Source of the DNA: Ferranicluibacter quercicola
GTDB lineage: Bacteria; Pseudomonadota; Alphaproteobacteria; Rhizobiales; Rhizobiaceae
Assembly (NCBI RefSeq): GCF_021168455.1
Contig: NZ_JAJOZR010000010.1
Coordinates: forward strand, 62,001-126,000
Direction: 5' to 3'
DNA: 64,000 nucleotides
Shown in pieces: positions 1-8,300 of the stretch (position 1 is its first letter; the number at the start of each line of letters is the position of its first letter). Made by a program: the position numbers and the translations under genes. Under the pieces are notes generated by a model, which was not told the origin of the DNA, did no database searches, and saw only the letters and a program-made list of their open reading frames with translations.

Positions 1-264
1 GAACGGGGCTGCGGCATGCACGTTGCGCCGCGCATGCCGCGCGTTGAACGCGTCCGACAGCGGCAGCAGATCGGTCTCGACCAGCCGCACGCCGAATTCG
101 GCCAGCGGCGCGAGCGCGTCCATCGCCACGGCCGGCGTATGGAAAACGACGATATCGGCCGCCGTGCCGGTGCGGCGGATCGAGCGGCAGAGCGCTTTCG
201 CGCCCATCGCATAATCCGCATTGGTCACCAGCGTGACGAAGGCGTGGGCGCCGCCCCCGCTCAT
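1..264 (-). CDS. sqdD: SqdD-like sulfolipid glycosyltransferase, N-terminal part (runs off the window)
   Basis: The minus strand opens with ATG at 262-264, overlapping the sqdB stop in an ATGA junction, and stays open to the window edge (88 codons). The visible protein begins MSGGGAHAFVTLVTNADY and continues with a pattern of a nucleotide-sugar-binding start followed by a conserved ALCRSIRR segment, as in GT8 (glycogenin-like) enzymes. In rhizobial sulfolipid operons sqdB is followed by sqdD, the glycosyltransferase-like gene thought to act in sulfoquinovosyl-diacylglycerol assembly. The assignment rests on that order plus the GT8-like start; the catalytic part lies outside the window. The translational overlap implies coexpression with sqdB. 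Confidence 0.75.
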   Translation of the reverse strand, partial: MSGGGAHAFVTLVTNADYAMGAKALCRSIRRTGTAADIVVFHTPAVAMDALAPLAEFGVRLVETDLLPLSDAFNARHARRNVHAAAPF

Positions 265-1481
265 GACACGGATTTCAGCCGGCGCCCTTCCGGATCGTGG
301 ACGATCTTGGCGGCGATGTCCTTCGTCCAGGCGGACACGGCGGGAACGCGGCTGCGATCGACGCGGTAGCTGTATTTCTTCGCCACATCGACGATCTCCG
401 ACAGCAGGCCGTCCTTCAGCTTCGTCGGGGCGAGGCCGAGGTCGAGGAACTTGTCGTTCTTCACCACCAGCTCGTTTTCCGGGGCTTCCTTGCGCGGGTT
501 CGGCAGCCAGGCGATCTCGGCGCCCGTCATGTCGCCGATCATCCGGGCGAGATCGCGCACCCGGTGCGTCTCGGTCATCTGGTTGAAGATCTCGACGCGC
601 GAGCCCCGGGCCGGCGGGTTCCTCAGCGCCAGCTCGATGCAGCGCACGGAGTCCTGAATGTGGATGAAGGCGCGGGTCTGCCCGCCGGTGCCGTGCACGG
701 TCAGGGGATAGCCGATCGCCGCCTGGATGAGGAAGCGGTTCAGCACCGTGCCGTAGTCGCCGTCATAGTCGAAGCGGTTGACCAGCTGCTCGTGGCGGCG
801 GGTCTGGGCGGTGTGCGTGCCCCAGACGATGCCCTGGTGCAGGTCGGTGATGCGCAGCGCGTCGTTCTTGGCGTAGAACTGGAACAGCAGCTGATCGAGG
901 CACTTGGTCATGTGGTAGATCGAGCCGGGATTGGCCGGGTAAAGAATCTCCTGGGCGACCGTCTCGCCGCTCTCGGTGGTGATACCGACCGGCAGGTAGC
1001 CCTCGGGGATCGCGGCACCCACGGTCGAATAGCCGTAGACGCCCATGGTGCCCAGATGCACCAGATGCGCGTCGAGGTTCAGCTCCACCAGCGCGTTGAG
1101 CAGGTTGTGCGTGGCCGACACGTTGTTGTTGACGGTGTAGTTCTTGTGCCGGTCGCTCTTCATCGAGTAGGGCGCGGCGCGCTGCTCGGCGAAGTGGATG
1201 ACGGCGTCCGGGCGGTGCTCGGCCAGCCAGTTCTTCAGAAGCTCGTAGTCGCGCCCGAGGTCGATCAGGTTGAAATGGATGCGGCGTCCGGTTTCCGCAT
1301 GCCAGATGCGCGTGCGCTCCTGGATCGAATCCATGGGGGTCAGCGATTGCACGCCGAGTTCGGTGTCGATCCAGCGGCGGGAGAGATTGTCGAGGATATG
1401 GATATCGTGGCCGGCCTCCGAAAGGTGCAGGGCCGTCGGCCAGCCGATGAACCCGTCTCCGCCCATCACTGCAATCTTCAT
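261..1481 (-). CDS. sqdB: UDP-sulfoquinovose synthase
   Basis: The 406-residue protein is a short-chain dehydrogenase/epimerase-type enzyme that makes UDP-sulfoquinovose from UDP-glucose and sulfite, the headgroup donor for the membrane sulfolipid SQDG. The N-terminal Rossmann motif is GGDGFIGW (residues 7-14). The SqdB-specific segments HFAEQRAAPYSM and GTMGVYGYS are present, followed by the Tyr-x-x-x-Lys pair in YHMTKCLDQ. Length is as expected for SqdB (about 400). The start ATG has an AGGAGG-type site just upstream on the minus strand. It is divergent from ybgC and overlaps sqdD by 4 nt. SQDG is typical of photosynthetic bacteria and rhizobia, where it replaces phospholipid under phosphate limitation; no Pho box was identified here. 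Confidence 0.95.
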   Translation of the reverse strand: MKIAVMGGDGFIGWPTALHLSEAGHDIHILDNLSRRWIDTELGVQSLTPMDSIQERTRIWHAETGRRIHFNLIDLGRDYELLKNWLAEHRPDAVIHFAEQRAAPYSMKSDRHKNYTVNNNVSATHNLLNALVELNLDAHLVHLGTMGVYGYSTVGAAIPEGYLPVGITTESGETVAQEILYPANPGSIYHMTKCLDQLLFQFYAKNDALRITDLHQGIVWGTHTAQTRRHEQLVNRFDYDGDYGTVLNRFLIQAAIGYPLTVHGTGGQTRAFIHIQDSVRCIELALRNPPARGSRVEIFNQMTETHRVRDLARMIGDMTGAEIAWLPNPRKEAPENELVVKNDKFLDLGLAPTKLKDGLLSEIVDVAKKYSYRVDRSRVPAVSAWTKDIAAKIVHDPEGRRLKSVS

Positions 1482-1652
1482 GACGTCGCCTCCTGGAGGA
1501 TATGTCGGTCGGCGGCACCCGCGTCCCGAACGAATTTTGCGCCTTACCCGCTGTAATTAGAAATCATGACAGTTGTTCAATGCTTGTCGCGATGCGTTCT
1601 TTGCGCCACAACGACCCCACAGGCATGATGACGGCGGAAGAGGCGCAAGCAC

Positions 1653-2084
1653 GTGGATTTCTCGATTGCGGGTACGCTGAGCGACGAGGGGCATCGGCTC
1701 CACCAGCGGGTCTATTACGAAGACACGGATTTCTCCGGCCTCGTCTATCACGCCCGCTACCTGCATTTTCTCGAGCGCGGCCGCACGGATTACCTGCGCT
1801 GCCTCGGCGTCGAGCAGCGGGCGCTGCTGACGGCGGATGCCGAAGGTCTCGTCTTCGTCGTCCACCGCATGGAGATCGACTTCCGCCTGCCGGCCCGCAT
1901 GGACGATATCCTCGATATCCGTACCGTGACGGAAAAGGCGGGCGGCGCGAAGATGGTGCTGCAGCAGCAGATCCTCAGCAGCGATCGCCTGCTGATCGCC
2001 GCCAAGGTCATCATCGCCGTCATCAATGCCGCCGGCCGTCCACGGCGGCTGCCGGAAACGCTGGCCGCGAAATTCCTCGCCTGA
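1653..2084 (+). CDS. ybgC: Tol-Pal-associated acyl-CoA thioesterase YbgC
   Basis: This 143-residue hot-dog-fold thioesterase carries the 4HBT/YbgC motif VYYEDTDFSGLVYHARYL, with the catalytic Asp in EDTD (about residue 24). It hydrolyses short-chain acyl-CoA or acyl-ACP and is the usual first gene of tol-pal clusters. The best start is GTG at 1653, preceded by GGAAGAGG; nearby ATGs at 1625 and 1628 are in another frame. Unlike the usual order, a glycosyltransferase gene lies between ybgC and tolQ. It is divergent from sqdB. Confidence 0.9.
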   Translation: MDFSIAGTLSDEGHRLHQRVYYEDTDFSGLVYHARYLHFLERGRTDYLRCLGVEQRALLTADAEGLVFVVHRMEIDFRLPARMDDILDIRTVTEKAGGAKMVLQQQILSSDRLLIAAKVIIAVINAAGRPRRLPETLAAKFLA

Positions 2085-2179
2085 GACAACGCGTTTCGCG
2101 GTCGCGCAGGCTGCTAACCGAAGGTTCACCCCCGCATGCTACAGGCCTTTCTGCTACGGAAGGGCCAGAGGGGATGTCC

Positions 2180-3214
2180 ATGAAGATAGCCGTCAACGCG
2201 CGGGTCACGAAGTTCGCGATGGGGGGCCAGCAGCGGGTCGCCGCCGAAATCGCCGCGCGGCTGGGGCCGATGACGGAAATCGTGCCGGATCGGCCGCTGG
2301 GCGGCATGAAGGCGCATGCCTGGGAGCAGGTGGTGCTGCCGGTCCGGGCGCGGGGCCATCTTCTCTGGTCGCCCTCGGCCACCGGGCCCGTCGCCAAGGG
2401 AGATCAGGTCGTCACCCTCCACGACGTCGCCTTCCTGGACGTGCCCGAATTCTTCTCCCGCTCGTTCACGGCGTTCTACAAGGCGCTGCTGCCGGTGCTC
2501 GTCCGCCGCGTCGCGCGGGTCGTCACGGTGTCGGAGTTCTCGCGCCGGCGGATCGCGGCCACGCTTCCGATCGAGGAAAGCCGGATCGACGTGATCCCGA
2601 ACGGCGTCAGCCGCCATTTCCGCCCGCATGCGCCGCACGAGATCGCCGCCACCCGCGCCGCGCTCGATCTGCCGGCCCGATACCTCCTGCTGCAGGCGAC
2701 GGCCGACCGGCGCAAGAACTTGGCCGCGACCTTGCGCGCCTGGGCCATCGCGCAGCGCGCGCTTGATCCGGATATCGCGCTCGTCGTCTCCGGCAATCTC
2801 GGGCGGGCGCATGTCTTCGGCGATGCCCAATCCCTTCCCGACGTGCCCCGCACCAGGCTGATCGGCTATGTCGAGGAGGTGCATATGGGCCCGCTGATGG
2901 CGGGTGCGCAGGCCTTTCTGTTTCCCTCTCTCTACGAGGGCTTCGGCCTGCCGATCATCGAGGCCATGGCGTGCAACACGCCGGTGCTGACGTCGGCGGC
3001 CACGGCCACGGGCGAGATCGCCGGCAACGCGGCCATGCTGGTCGACCCCACATCCGATGCCGCGATCGCGGACGGCATCGTGACGCTCCTGCGCGACGAG
3101 GCCCTGCGGACGCGGCTTGCGGCGGAAGGCCTCGTGCGCGCCCGCGATTTCTCCTGGGAGAACGCCGCCGACCGGTACCGCACGCTCTTCCGCGCGCTGG
3201 GTGCGCAGATCTGA
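2180..3214 (+). CDS. GT4-family glycosyltransferase
   Basis: The 344-residue protein is a retaining GT4 glycosyltransferase with the C-terminal signature SLYEGFGLPIIEAMACNTPV (the EX7E motif that binds the nucleotide-sugar) and the acceptor-side segments LHDVAFLDVPEFF and VIPNGV. It resembles mannosyl- or rhamnosyltransferases of polysaccharide synthesis, but donor and acceptor cannot be read from sequence. Two in-frame ATGs exist at 2174 and 2180; AGAGGGG at 2167-2173 abuts the first and is correctly spaced for the second, so 2180 is chosen. It sits between ybgC and tolQ, an unusual place, and is separated from tolQ by 290 bp that contain no gene. Confidence 0.85.
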   Translation: MKIAVNARVTKFAMGGQQRVAAEIAARLGPMTEIVPDRPLGGMKAHAWEQVVLPVRARGHLLWSPSATGPVAKGDQVVTLHDVAFLDVPEFFSRSFTAFYKALLPVLVRRVARVVTVSEFSRRRIAATLPIEESRIDVIPNGVSRHFRPHAPHEIAATRAALDLPARYLLLQATADRRKNLAATLRAWAIAQRALDPDIALVVSGNLGRAHVFGDAQSLPDVPRTRLIGYVEEVHMGPLMAGAQAFLFPSLYEGFGLPIIEAMACNTPVLTSAATATGEIAGNAAMLVDPTSDAAIADGIVTLLRDEALRTRLAAEGLVRARDFSWENAADRYRTLFRALGAQI

Positions 3215-3504
3215 CGCGTCCGCCGGGCCCGCGACCGCGCTTTCGCGCGGGTTGCAAGCGGCCGATGCTCGCGCGGTAACACTCCCTTAACCATAATGAT
3301 GTCTTATCGACCCACGGGATTTTGTGCAGTGCACGTCATCCTTTGACCAAGATTACGCGGGAAAGGTTTGCCCGAAGCTTGGATTGCACGTGTGCGATCG
3401 GCGGCGGGCTGCCGGGGCGAACTTGATAACAATGACGTTTGAGCGACCTGGCGTCGAGCATGTGATGGCTCTTGCCGGGCGTCCGGATTCGGGGATTTGA
3501 TAGC

Positions 3505-4224
3505 ATGGAACAGGCTGGATTGGCCGCTGTGACCACGGACGTGACGTTGTGGTCTCTTTTCATGGAGGCCGGTTTCGTCGTGAAGCTGGTCATGCTCGGG
3601 CTCATGGCCGCGTCGGTCTGGACCTGGGCGATCGTGGTCGACAAGACCATTCGCTATGCCCGTGTCCGTCGCCAGCTCGACAGTTTCGAGCAGGTGTTCT
3701 GGTCCGGCCAGTCGCTGGAAGAGCTTTACCGCACGCTGTCCGACCGCCAGACCTCCGGCATGGGCGCGATCTTCGTCTCGGCCATGCGCGAGTGGAAGAA
3801 GAGCTTCGAGCGCGGCGCCCGCTCGCCGATCGGCCTGCAGATGCGTATCGACCGCGCCATGGACGTGACGCTGTCACGCGAGTCCGAGGCGCTCGAAGCC
3901 CGGCTCGGCTCGCTCGCCACCATCGGTTCGGCCGGTCCCTTCGTCGGCCTCTTCGGCACCGTCATCGGCATCATGACCTCGTTCCAGGCGATCGCCGGTT
4001 CGAAGTCCACCAATCTCGCGGTCGTGGCGCCGGGTATCGCGGAAGCGCTGCTCGCCACCGCCATCGGCCTGCTCGCCGCAATTCCCGCCGTCATCGCCTA
4101 CAACAAGTTCACGGCGGATGCGGGCAAGATCAATTCCCGCATGGAAGGCTTTGCCGACGAGTTCTCCGCGATCCTGTCGCGCCAGATCGACGAAAAGCTG
4201 CAGCCGCGCCAGGCGGCGCAATAA
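3505..4224 (+). CDS. tolQ: Tol-Pal system proton channel subunit TolQ
   Basis: TolQ (239 residues) is the MotA/ExbB-type inner-membrane subunit that forms the proton channel with TolR and powers outer-membrane constriction at division. The first transmembrane span is near residues 17-37 (VVKLVMLGLMAASVW region). The conserved second and third spans carry GPFVGLFGTVIGIM and GIAEALLATAIGLLAAIPAV, both hallmark TolQ/ExbB segments. The ATG at 3505 follows GGGGA at 3491-3495. It is followed after 24 nt by tolR and begins the tolQRAB run. Confidence 0.95.
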   Translation: MEQAGLAAVTTDVTLWSLFMEAGFVVKLVMLGLMAASVWTWAIVVDKTIRYARVRRQLDSFEQVFWSGQSLEELYRTLSDRQTSGMGAIFVSAMREWKKSFERGARSPIGLQMRIDRAMDVTLSRESEALEARLGSLATIGSAGPFVGLFGTVIGIMTSFQAIAGSKSTNLAVVAPGIAEALLATAIGLLAAIPAVIAYNKFTADAGKINSRMEGFADEFSAILSRQIDEKLQPRQAAQ

Positions 4225-4248
4225 GAACACCGACGGAGACCGCGAACG

Positions 4249-4710
4249 ATGGGTATGGCAGTGGGCGGATCCAAGGGCTCGGGCGGCAGACGCGGCGGGC
4301 GTGGTCGCGGACGCGGCGGCAAGGCCGTCATGAGCGAAATCAACGTGACGCCCTTCGTGGACGTCATGCTGGTGCTGCTCATCATCTTCATGGTGGCCGC
4401 ACCGATGATGACCGTCGGCGTGCCGATCGACCTGCCGGAAACGCAGGCCAAGGCGCTGAATTCCGATACGCAGCCGATCACGATCTCGGTCAATCCGGCC
4501 GGCGAGATCTTCCTGCAGGAAAGCCCGATCGCCATCGAGGAGGTCGTACCGAAGCTCGAGGCCATCGCCAAGACCGGCTACGAGGAGCGCATCTATGTGC
4601 GCGGCGATACCAATGCCGACTACGGAACGGTCATGAAGGTCATGGCGCGCATTTCGTCTGCCGGTTTCAAGAACCTGGGTCTCGTGACCCTTCAGGAAAC
4701 GGACAAGTGA
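4249..4710 (+). CDS. tolR: Tol-Pal system protein TolR
   Basis: TolR (153 residues) is the ExbD-type partner of TolQ. After a Gly/Arg-rich cytoplasmic start (GGRGRGRGG) comes the single transmembrane helix with the functional Asp in the motif INVTPFVDVMLVLLIIFMV. The periplasmic domain follows and ends in LGLVTLQE, typical of the family. Length matches alphaproteobacterial TolR. It lies 24 nt after tolQ and 9 nt before tolA, so it is cotranscribed. Confidence 0.95.
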   Translation: MGMAVGGSKGSGGRRGGRGRGRGGKAVMSEINVTPFVDVMLVLLIIFMVAAPMMTVGVPIDLPETQAKALNSDTQPITISVNPAGEIFLQESPIAIEEVVPKLEAIAKTGYEERIYVRGDTNADYGTVMKVMARISSAGFKNLGLVTLQETDK

Positions 4711-4719
4711 GCCTTTGAC

Positions 4720-5832
4720 ATGAAGGGCAGCATCGCAACCTCCGCTGTGCTTCACGGACTGGTGCTCACCTGGGCGCTGGTTTCGCTCGGCAGTCCGAAG
4801 CCTCTCGAGGTCGCGGCGGTCGAATCCGTTCCCGTGGAAATCATCAGCGAGATGAGCCAGATCCAGCAGGGCGACCTCAAGGCGCCCATGGCCGAGAAAT
4901 CCGCGCCCAAGCCCTCCGAAAAGCCCCAGACCAAGCCCGAGGCCGAGAATGTCGGCGACAACGACGTCGATATGAAGACGCCGCCGAAGCCGGTTTCCAA
5001 GCCGGTCGAGAATCAGGCCTCCGCCGCACCGCCGAAGTCGGAGGACGCGCCGCCGTCGCCCGATCCGGTGAAGGAAGAGGTCAAGCCGTCCGAAAAGCCG
5101 CCCGCCGAACCCGCAACCGAGGTCGCCGCCCTGCCGACGCCCAAGGAAGAGGTGAAGCCGGACCCCAAGCCCGATCCGAAGCCGCAGCCGGAAGCCAAGG
5201 CCGAGCCGACGCCGGAGCCGACGCCCACGCCGCCCGAACAGACGCCGGCTGAAAGCACGGATGCCGCGGCCCTGCCGCAGAACGTGCCGGCCCCGACCGC
5301 GCGCCCGAAGGTCGAGGAGACCGCCGCCGCGCAGACCGCCAAGACGCCCGATCGCAAGACGGATGCGGCGCCCAAGGAGCAGAAGAAGACGTCGTCCCAG
5401 AAGGAAAGCGACTTCAATGCCGACGAGGTGGCAGCCCTCCTGAACAAGACCGAATCCTCCGGTGGCGGCGCCAAGCGCTCGCAGGACAAGGCGGCGCTGG
5501 GCGGCAAGAAGACGACGACCGGCAACACGCTCTCCCTGAGCGAGATGGACGCATTGAAGGGGATGATCCAGAAGAACTGGTCGATCATTCCCGGCATGGC
5601 GGATCTTCAGGGCATGGTGATCACGGTCACGATCCAGCTCGATCCGCAGGGCGAGATCGTCGGCCAGCCCGAGGTCGAAGCGACCGGGGGCACGCCGACC
5701 TCGCAGCGCGCGATGATCGGCAGCGCCACGCGCGCCGTGCGCCGTTCCGCACCCTTCAAGCTGCCGGCCGAGAAGTATGATTCCTGGCAGGAAGTCGTCA
5801 TCCACTTCGATCCGTCGGACATGCTGCTGTGA
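4720..5832 (+). CDS. tolA: Tol-Pal system protein TolA
   Basis: TolA (370 residues) is the inner-membrane-anchored link between TolQR and Pal/TolB. It has an N-terminal transmembrane helix (about residues 8-25), a long Pro/Lys/Glu-rich extended region (about 50-240, many KPxPKP-like repeats), and a C-terminal TonB-like domain (about 265-370) beginning near the MIQKNWSIIPG segment. The central region is Pro-rich rather than the long Ala-rich helix of E. coli TolA, which is usual in rhizobia. It lies 9 nt after tolR. Confidence 0.93.
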   Translation: MKGSIATSAVLHGLVLTWALVSLGSPKPLEVAAVESVPVEIISEMSQIQQGDLKAPMAEKSAPKPSEKPQTKPEAENVGDNDVDMKTPPKPVSKPVENQASAAPPKSEDAPPSPDPVKEEVKPSEKPPAEPATEVAALPTPKEEVKPDPKPDPKPQPEAKAEPTPEPTPTPPEQTPAESTDAAALPQNVPAPTARPKVEETAAAQTAKTPDRKTDAAPKEQKKTSSQKESDFNADEVAALLNKTESSGGGAKRSQDKAALGGKKTTTGNTLSLSEMDALKGMIQKNWSIIPGMADLQGMVITVTIQLDPQGEIVGQPEVEATGGTPTSQRAMIGSATRAVRRSAPFKLPAEKYDSWQEVVIHFDPSDMLL

Positions 5833-5919
5833 CCGCCGACATCACCGAAATCACTCCGGCCATCGCCTCGTGGCATGGCCGCCACCATACCGAATGGACT
5901 GCTGAGAGGCTCCGTAACC

Positions 5920-7224
5920 ATGCTTAGACGCACCTTTTTCCGGCTCTTCGTCGCGCTGACGGGTCTGGTCGCTGCTGCGACCGTGCCTGCGCATGCGCGC
6001 GTCGAGATCAACATCAACCGGGGCAATGTCGAGCCGCTGCCGATCGCCATCACCGACTTCCTGCAAGGGGAGATGGGGCAGAAGATCTCGGACGTCGTGG
6101 CGGCCGACCTCAAGCGGTCGGGCCTGTTCGCACCGGTCGACCGCAAGGCCTTCATCGAGAAGGTCACCAATCCCGATGCACCGCCGCGTTTCGAAGACTG
6201 GCGCGTGCTGAACGTGCAGGCGCTCGTCACCGGCCGCGTCACGCAGGAGGCCGATGGCCGTCTGAAGGCGCAGTTCCGCCTGTGGGATGCGACGGCGCAG
6301 AACCAGATCACCGGCCAGCAGTATTTCACGCAGCCGGAAAACTGGCGCCGCCTCGCCCACATCATCGCGGACGCGATCTACAAGGAAATTACCGGCGAAG
6401 AGGGCTATTTCGATACCCGCGTCGTCTATGTCGCCGAGAGCGGCCCGAAGACGGCCCGCAAGCGCCAGCTCGCCATCATGGACCAGGACGGTGCCAATGC
6501 GCGCGCCATCACCAATTCCAACGATATCGTGCTGACGCCGCGCTTCTCGCCGAGCCGCCAGGAAATCACCTATATGTCGTTCGAGGGCCAGGAGCCGCGG
6601 GTCTACCTGCTGCAGCTGGAAACCGGACAGCGCGAGGTGGTCGGCAACTTCCCCGGCATGACCTTCGCGCCGCGCTTCTCGCCGGATGGCCAGCGCGTCA
6701 TCATGAGCCTCCAGCAGGAGGGCAACGCCAATATCTACACGATGGACCTGCGCTCGCGCACCACGACGCGCCTGACCTCGACGCCGGCCATCGATACCTC
6801 GCCGTCCTATTCGCCGGATGGCGCGCGCATCGTGTTCGAAAGCGACCGCGGCGGTCGCCAGCAGCTCTACGTCATGGGCGCCGACGGCTCCGGCCAGACG
6901 CGCATCTCGTTTGGCGACGGTTCCTATTCCACGCCGGTCTGGTCGCCGCGCGGCGACCTCATCGCCTTCACCAAGCAGTCGGGCGGTAAGTTCTCCATCG
7001 GCGTGATGAAGCCGGACGGGTCGGGCGAGCGCATCCTGACCTCGGGCTTCCACAATGAAGGCCCGACCTGGGCCCCCAACGGCCGCGTGCTGATGTTCTT
7101 CCGTCAGGACAGCGGTGCGGGCGGTCCGCAGCTCTATTCCATCGATCTTACGGGCTATAACGAGCAGCGCGTCGCCACTCAGGGCTTTGCGTCCGACCCG
7201 GCCTGGTCGCCGCTGCTGGAGTAG
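5920..7224 (+). CDS. tolB: Tol-Pal system beta-propeller protein TolB
   Basis: TolB (434 residues) is the periplasmic protein that binds Pal and TolA. A Sec signal peptide MLRRTFFRLFVALTGLV ends near AHA (about residue 27). The N-terminal domain spans about 28-165 and the six-bladed WD-like propeller follows, with repeats such as FSPDGQRVIM, YSPDGARIVFESDRGG and WSPRGDLIAF. The ATG at 5920 is chosen because it gives a clean signal peptide and follows GAGAGG at 5904-5909; an in-frame ATG at 5875 would add 15 non-signal residues. The gap from tolA is 87 nt. Confidence 0.95.
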   Translation: MLRRTFFRLFVALTGLVAAATVPAHARVEININRGNVEPLPIAITDFLQGEMGQKISDVVAADLKRSGLFAPVDRKAFIEKVTNPDAPPRFEDWRVLNVQALVTGRVTQEADGRLKAQFRLWDATAQNQITGQQYFTQPENWRRLAHIIADAIYKEITGEEGYFDTRVVYVAESGPKTARKRQLAIMDQDGANARAITNSNDIVLTPRFSPSRQEITYMSFEGQEPRVYLLQLETGQREVVGNFPGMTFAPRFSPDGQRVIMSLQQEGNANIYTMDLRSRTTTRLTSTPAIDTSPSYSPDGARIVFESDRGGRQQLYVMGADGSGQTRISFGDGSYSTPVWSPRGDLIAFTKQSGGKFSIGVMKPDGSGERILTSGFHNEGPTWAPNGRVLMFFRQDSGAGGPQLYSIDLTGYNEQRVATQGFASDPAWSPLLE

Positions 7225-7387
7225 CCAGACCTCGCGATTGCGGCGGGAATCGTGGTCAAAGGCCGCTTTCTCGCCGCAAAGTGCTGATGACGACCGCGCG
7301 ATGGTCGCGCGTTGAGAGAGTTTTAACCATCGCCGGTGCAAGAAAGTTAACCGCTTCCGGTTACAGTTCGGCAACCCTGATATTTGT

Positions 7388-7459
7388 TTACCCCGACTTT
7401 CGCTTGCCCCCGACCTTCGCTTACCCCGACCTTTGCTTACCCCCGACCTTCGCTTACCC
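7388..7459 (+). repeat. Tandem repeat of 16/17 nt between tolB and pal
   Basis: Four consecutive units with the core TTACCCCCGACCTTCGC occupy 7388-7403, 7404-7420, 7421-7436 and 7437-7453, with a partial fifth (TTACCC) to 7459. Unit lengths alternate 16, 17, 16, 17, so the array also reads as a 33-bp unit repeated twice. It ends next to the pal ribosome-binding site (AAGGAGA, 7460-7466), so it lies in the pal leader or spacer. Function is unknown. Confidence 0.9.
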
Positions 7460-7473
7460 AAGGAGACCGGCTC

Positions 7474-8007
7474 ATGAGCCGCATTCACGTCCCGGCCGCA
7501 GGCCGCCTTCAGTCCCTCGCGCGCAATCCCGTCGCGATCGCCCTGTTCATGTCGCTGGCGATTGCCGGCTGCGCCTCTAAGAAGAACAACATGCCGAACG
7601 ACGCCGCCGGCCTCGGTCTCGGCGCCGGCTCGGCCACGCCGGGCTCGCAGCAGGACTTCACGGTCAATGTCGGCGACCGCATCTTCTTCGACACCGACAG
7701 CTCGTCCATCCGCGCCGACGCGCAGGCAACGCTGTCGCGTCAGGCGCAGTGGCTCGCCAAGTACCCGAACTACCAGATCACGGTCGAAGGCCATGCCGAC
7801 GAACGCGGCACGCGCGAATACAACCTGGCGCTCGGCGCCCGTCGTGCCGCCGCCGCCAAGGAGTTCCTCGCAGGCCAGGGCGTTCCCGCCGGCCGCATGC
7901 GCACCATCTCCTACGGCAAGGAAAAGCCGGTCGCCGTCTGCGACGACATTTCCTGCTGGTCGCAGAACCGCCGCTCGGTCACCGTTCTCGGCGGCGGCAA
8001 TATGTAA
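7474..8007 (+). CDS. pal: Peptidoglycan-associated lipoprotein Pal
   Basis: Pal (177 residues) anchors the outer membrane to peptidoglycan. The lipoprotein signal has the lipobox LAIAGC with the lipidated Cys at residue 33. The OmpA-like peptidoglycan-binding domain covers about 65-175, with FFDTDSSSIRADA, the motif VEGHADERGTREYNLALG, and a closing SVTVLGGG. ATG at 7474 follows AAGGAGA at 7460-7466. A short tandem repeat fills much of the upstream spacer from tolB. Confidence 0.96.
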   Translation: MSRIHVPAAGRLQSLARNPVAIALFMSLAIAGCASKKNNMPNDAAGLGLGAGSATPGSQQDFTVNVGDRIFFDTDSSSIRADAQATLSRQAQWLAKYPNYQITVEGHADERGTREYNLALGARRAAAAKEFLAGQGVPAGRMRTISYGKEKPVAVCDDISCWSQNRRSVTVLGGGNM

Positions 8008-8042
8008 GTCTCGATCCTGACGCAGGTTTCGAAATGGGGGAG

Positions 8043-8071
8043 GGCGGTCTGCAAGGGCCGCCTTTCTTTTT
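8043..8071 (+). terminator. Rho-independent terminator after pal
   Basis: Stem GGCGGTC (8043-8049) pairs with GGCCGCC (8056-8062) with one wobble, followed by a run of T interrupted by one C (8063-8071). It lies 35 nt after the pal stop and probably ends the tol-pal transcript, leaving cpoB with its own promoter. Confidence 0.75.
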
Positions 8072-8185
8072 CGTCACACTTTGACCGAACTCCGTTGCTT
8101 TTTGCAGGCAATTGGAAAACTGTGCGGCGGTTGCAGTGCGGTAGAGGCGGGACTCCTTCGCCTCGGCCTGCGACGTGATCGGTCC

Positions 8186-8287
8186 GAGCGTTTCCGCGTT
8201 TCTTCTAAACGCGAAAACGCTCTCCTTTTGGTTTCACGCAATTCCGGACGCAAAACCGCTGCGCACGTTTGCTGAAATTGCTCTAGA
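8186..8287. repeat. Palindromic intergenic repeat element, rhizobial RIME-like
   Basis: The first part is a near-perfect palindrome: 16 nt at 8186-8201 (GAGCGTTTCCGCGTTT) is mirrored at 8207-8222 with one mismatch. The second part (8223-8287) contains GCAAAACCGCTGCGCAC and ends GCTCTAGA. This composition is familiar from short palindromic intergenic elements scattered through Rhizobiaceae genomes (RIME-type). Only one copy is visible in this window, so the family assignment is from memory of the sequence type. Confidence 0.55.
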
Positions 8288-8300
8288 CGGGACACATGAC

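Noticed and set aside
1502..2173. Upstream in-frame extension of the glycosyltransferase reading frame
   Set aside because: It overlaps ybgC in another frame; the glycosyltransferase start with a Shine-Dalgarno site is at 2180.
3874..5805. Long minus-strand frame opposite tolQ-tolR-tolA (643 codons)
   Set aside because: It is the mirror of GC-rich, Pro/Lys-rich tol genes and has no recognisable domain; the plus-strand genes are clear.
7322..7360. TTAA-type half-sites upstream of pal as a CtrA box
   Set aside because: The two TTAA elements are about 20 nt apart, not 7, so they do not form a full box.
5851..7794. Minus-strand frame opposite tolB and pal (647 codons)
   Set aside because: Shadow of real genes and crosses their boundaries, with no family match.
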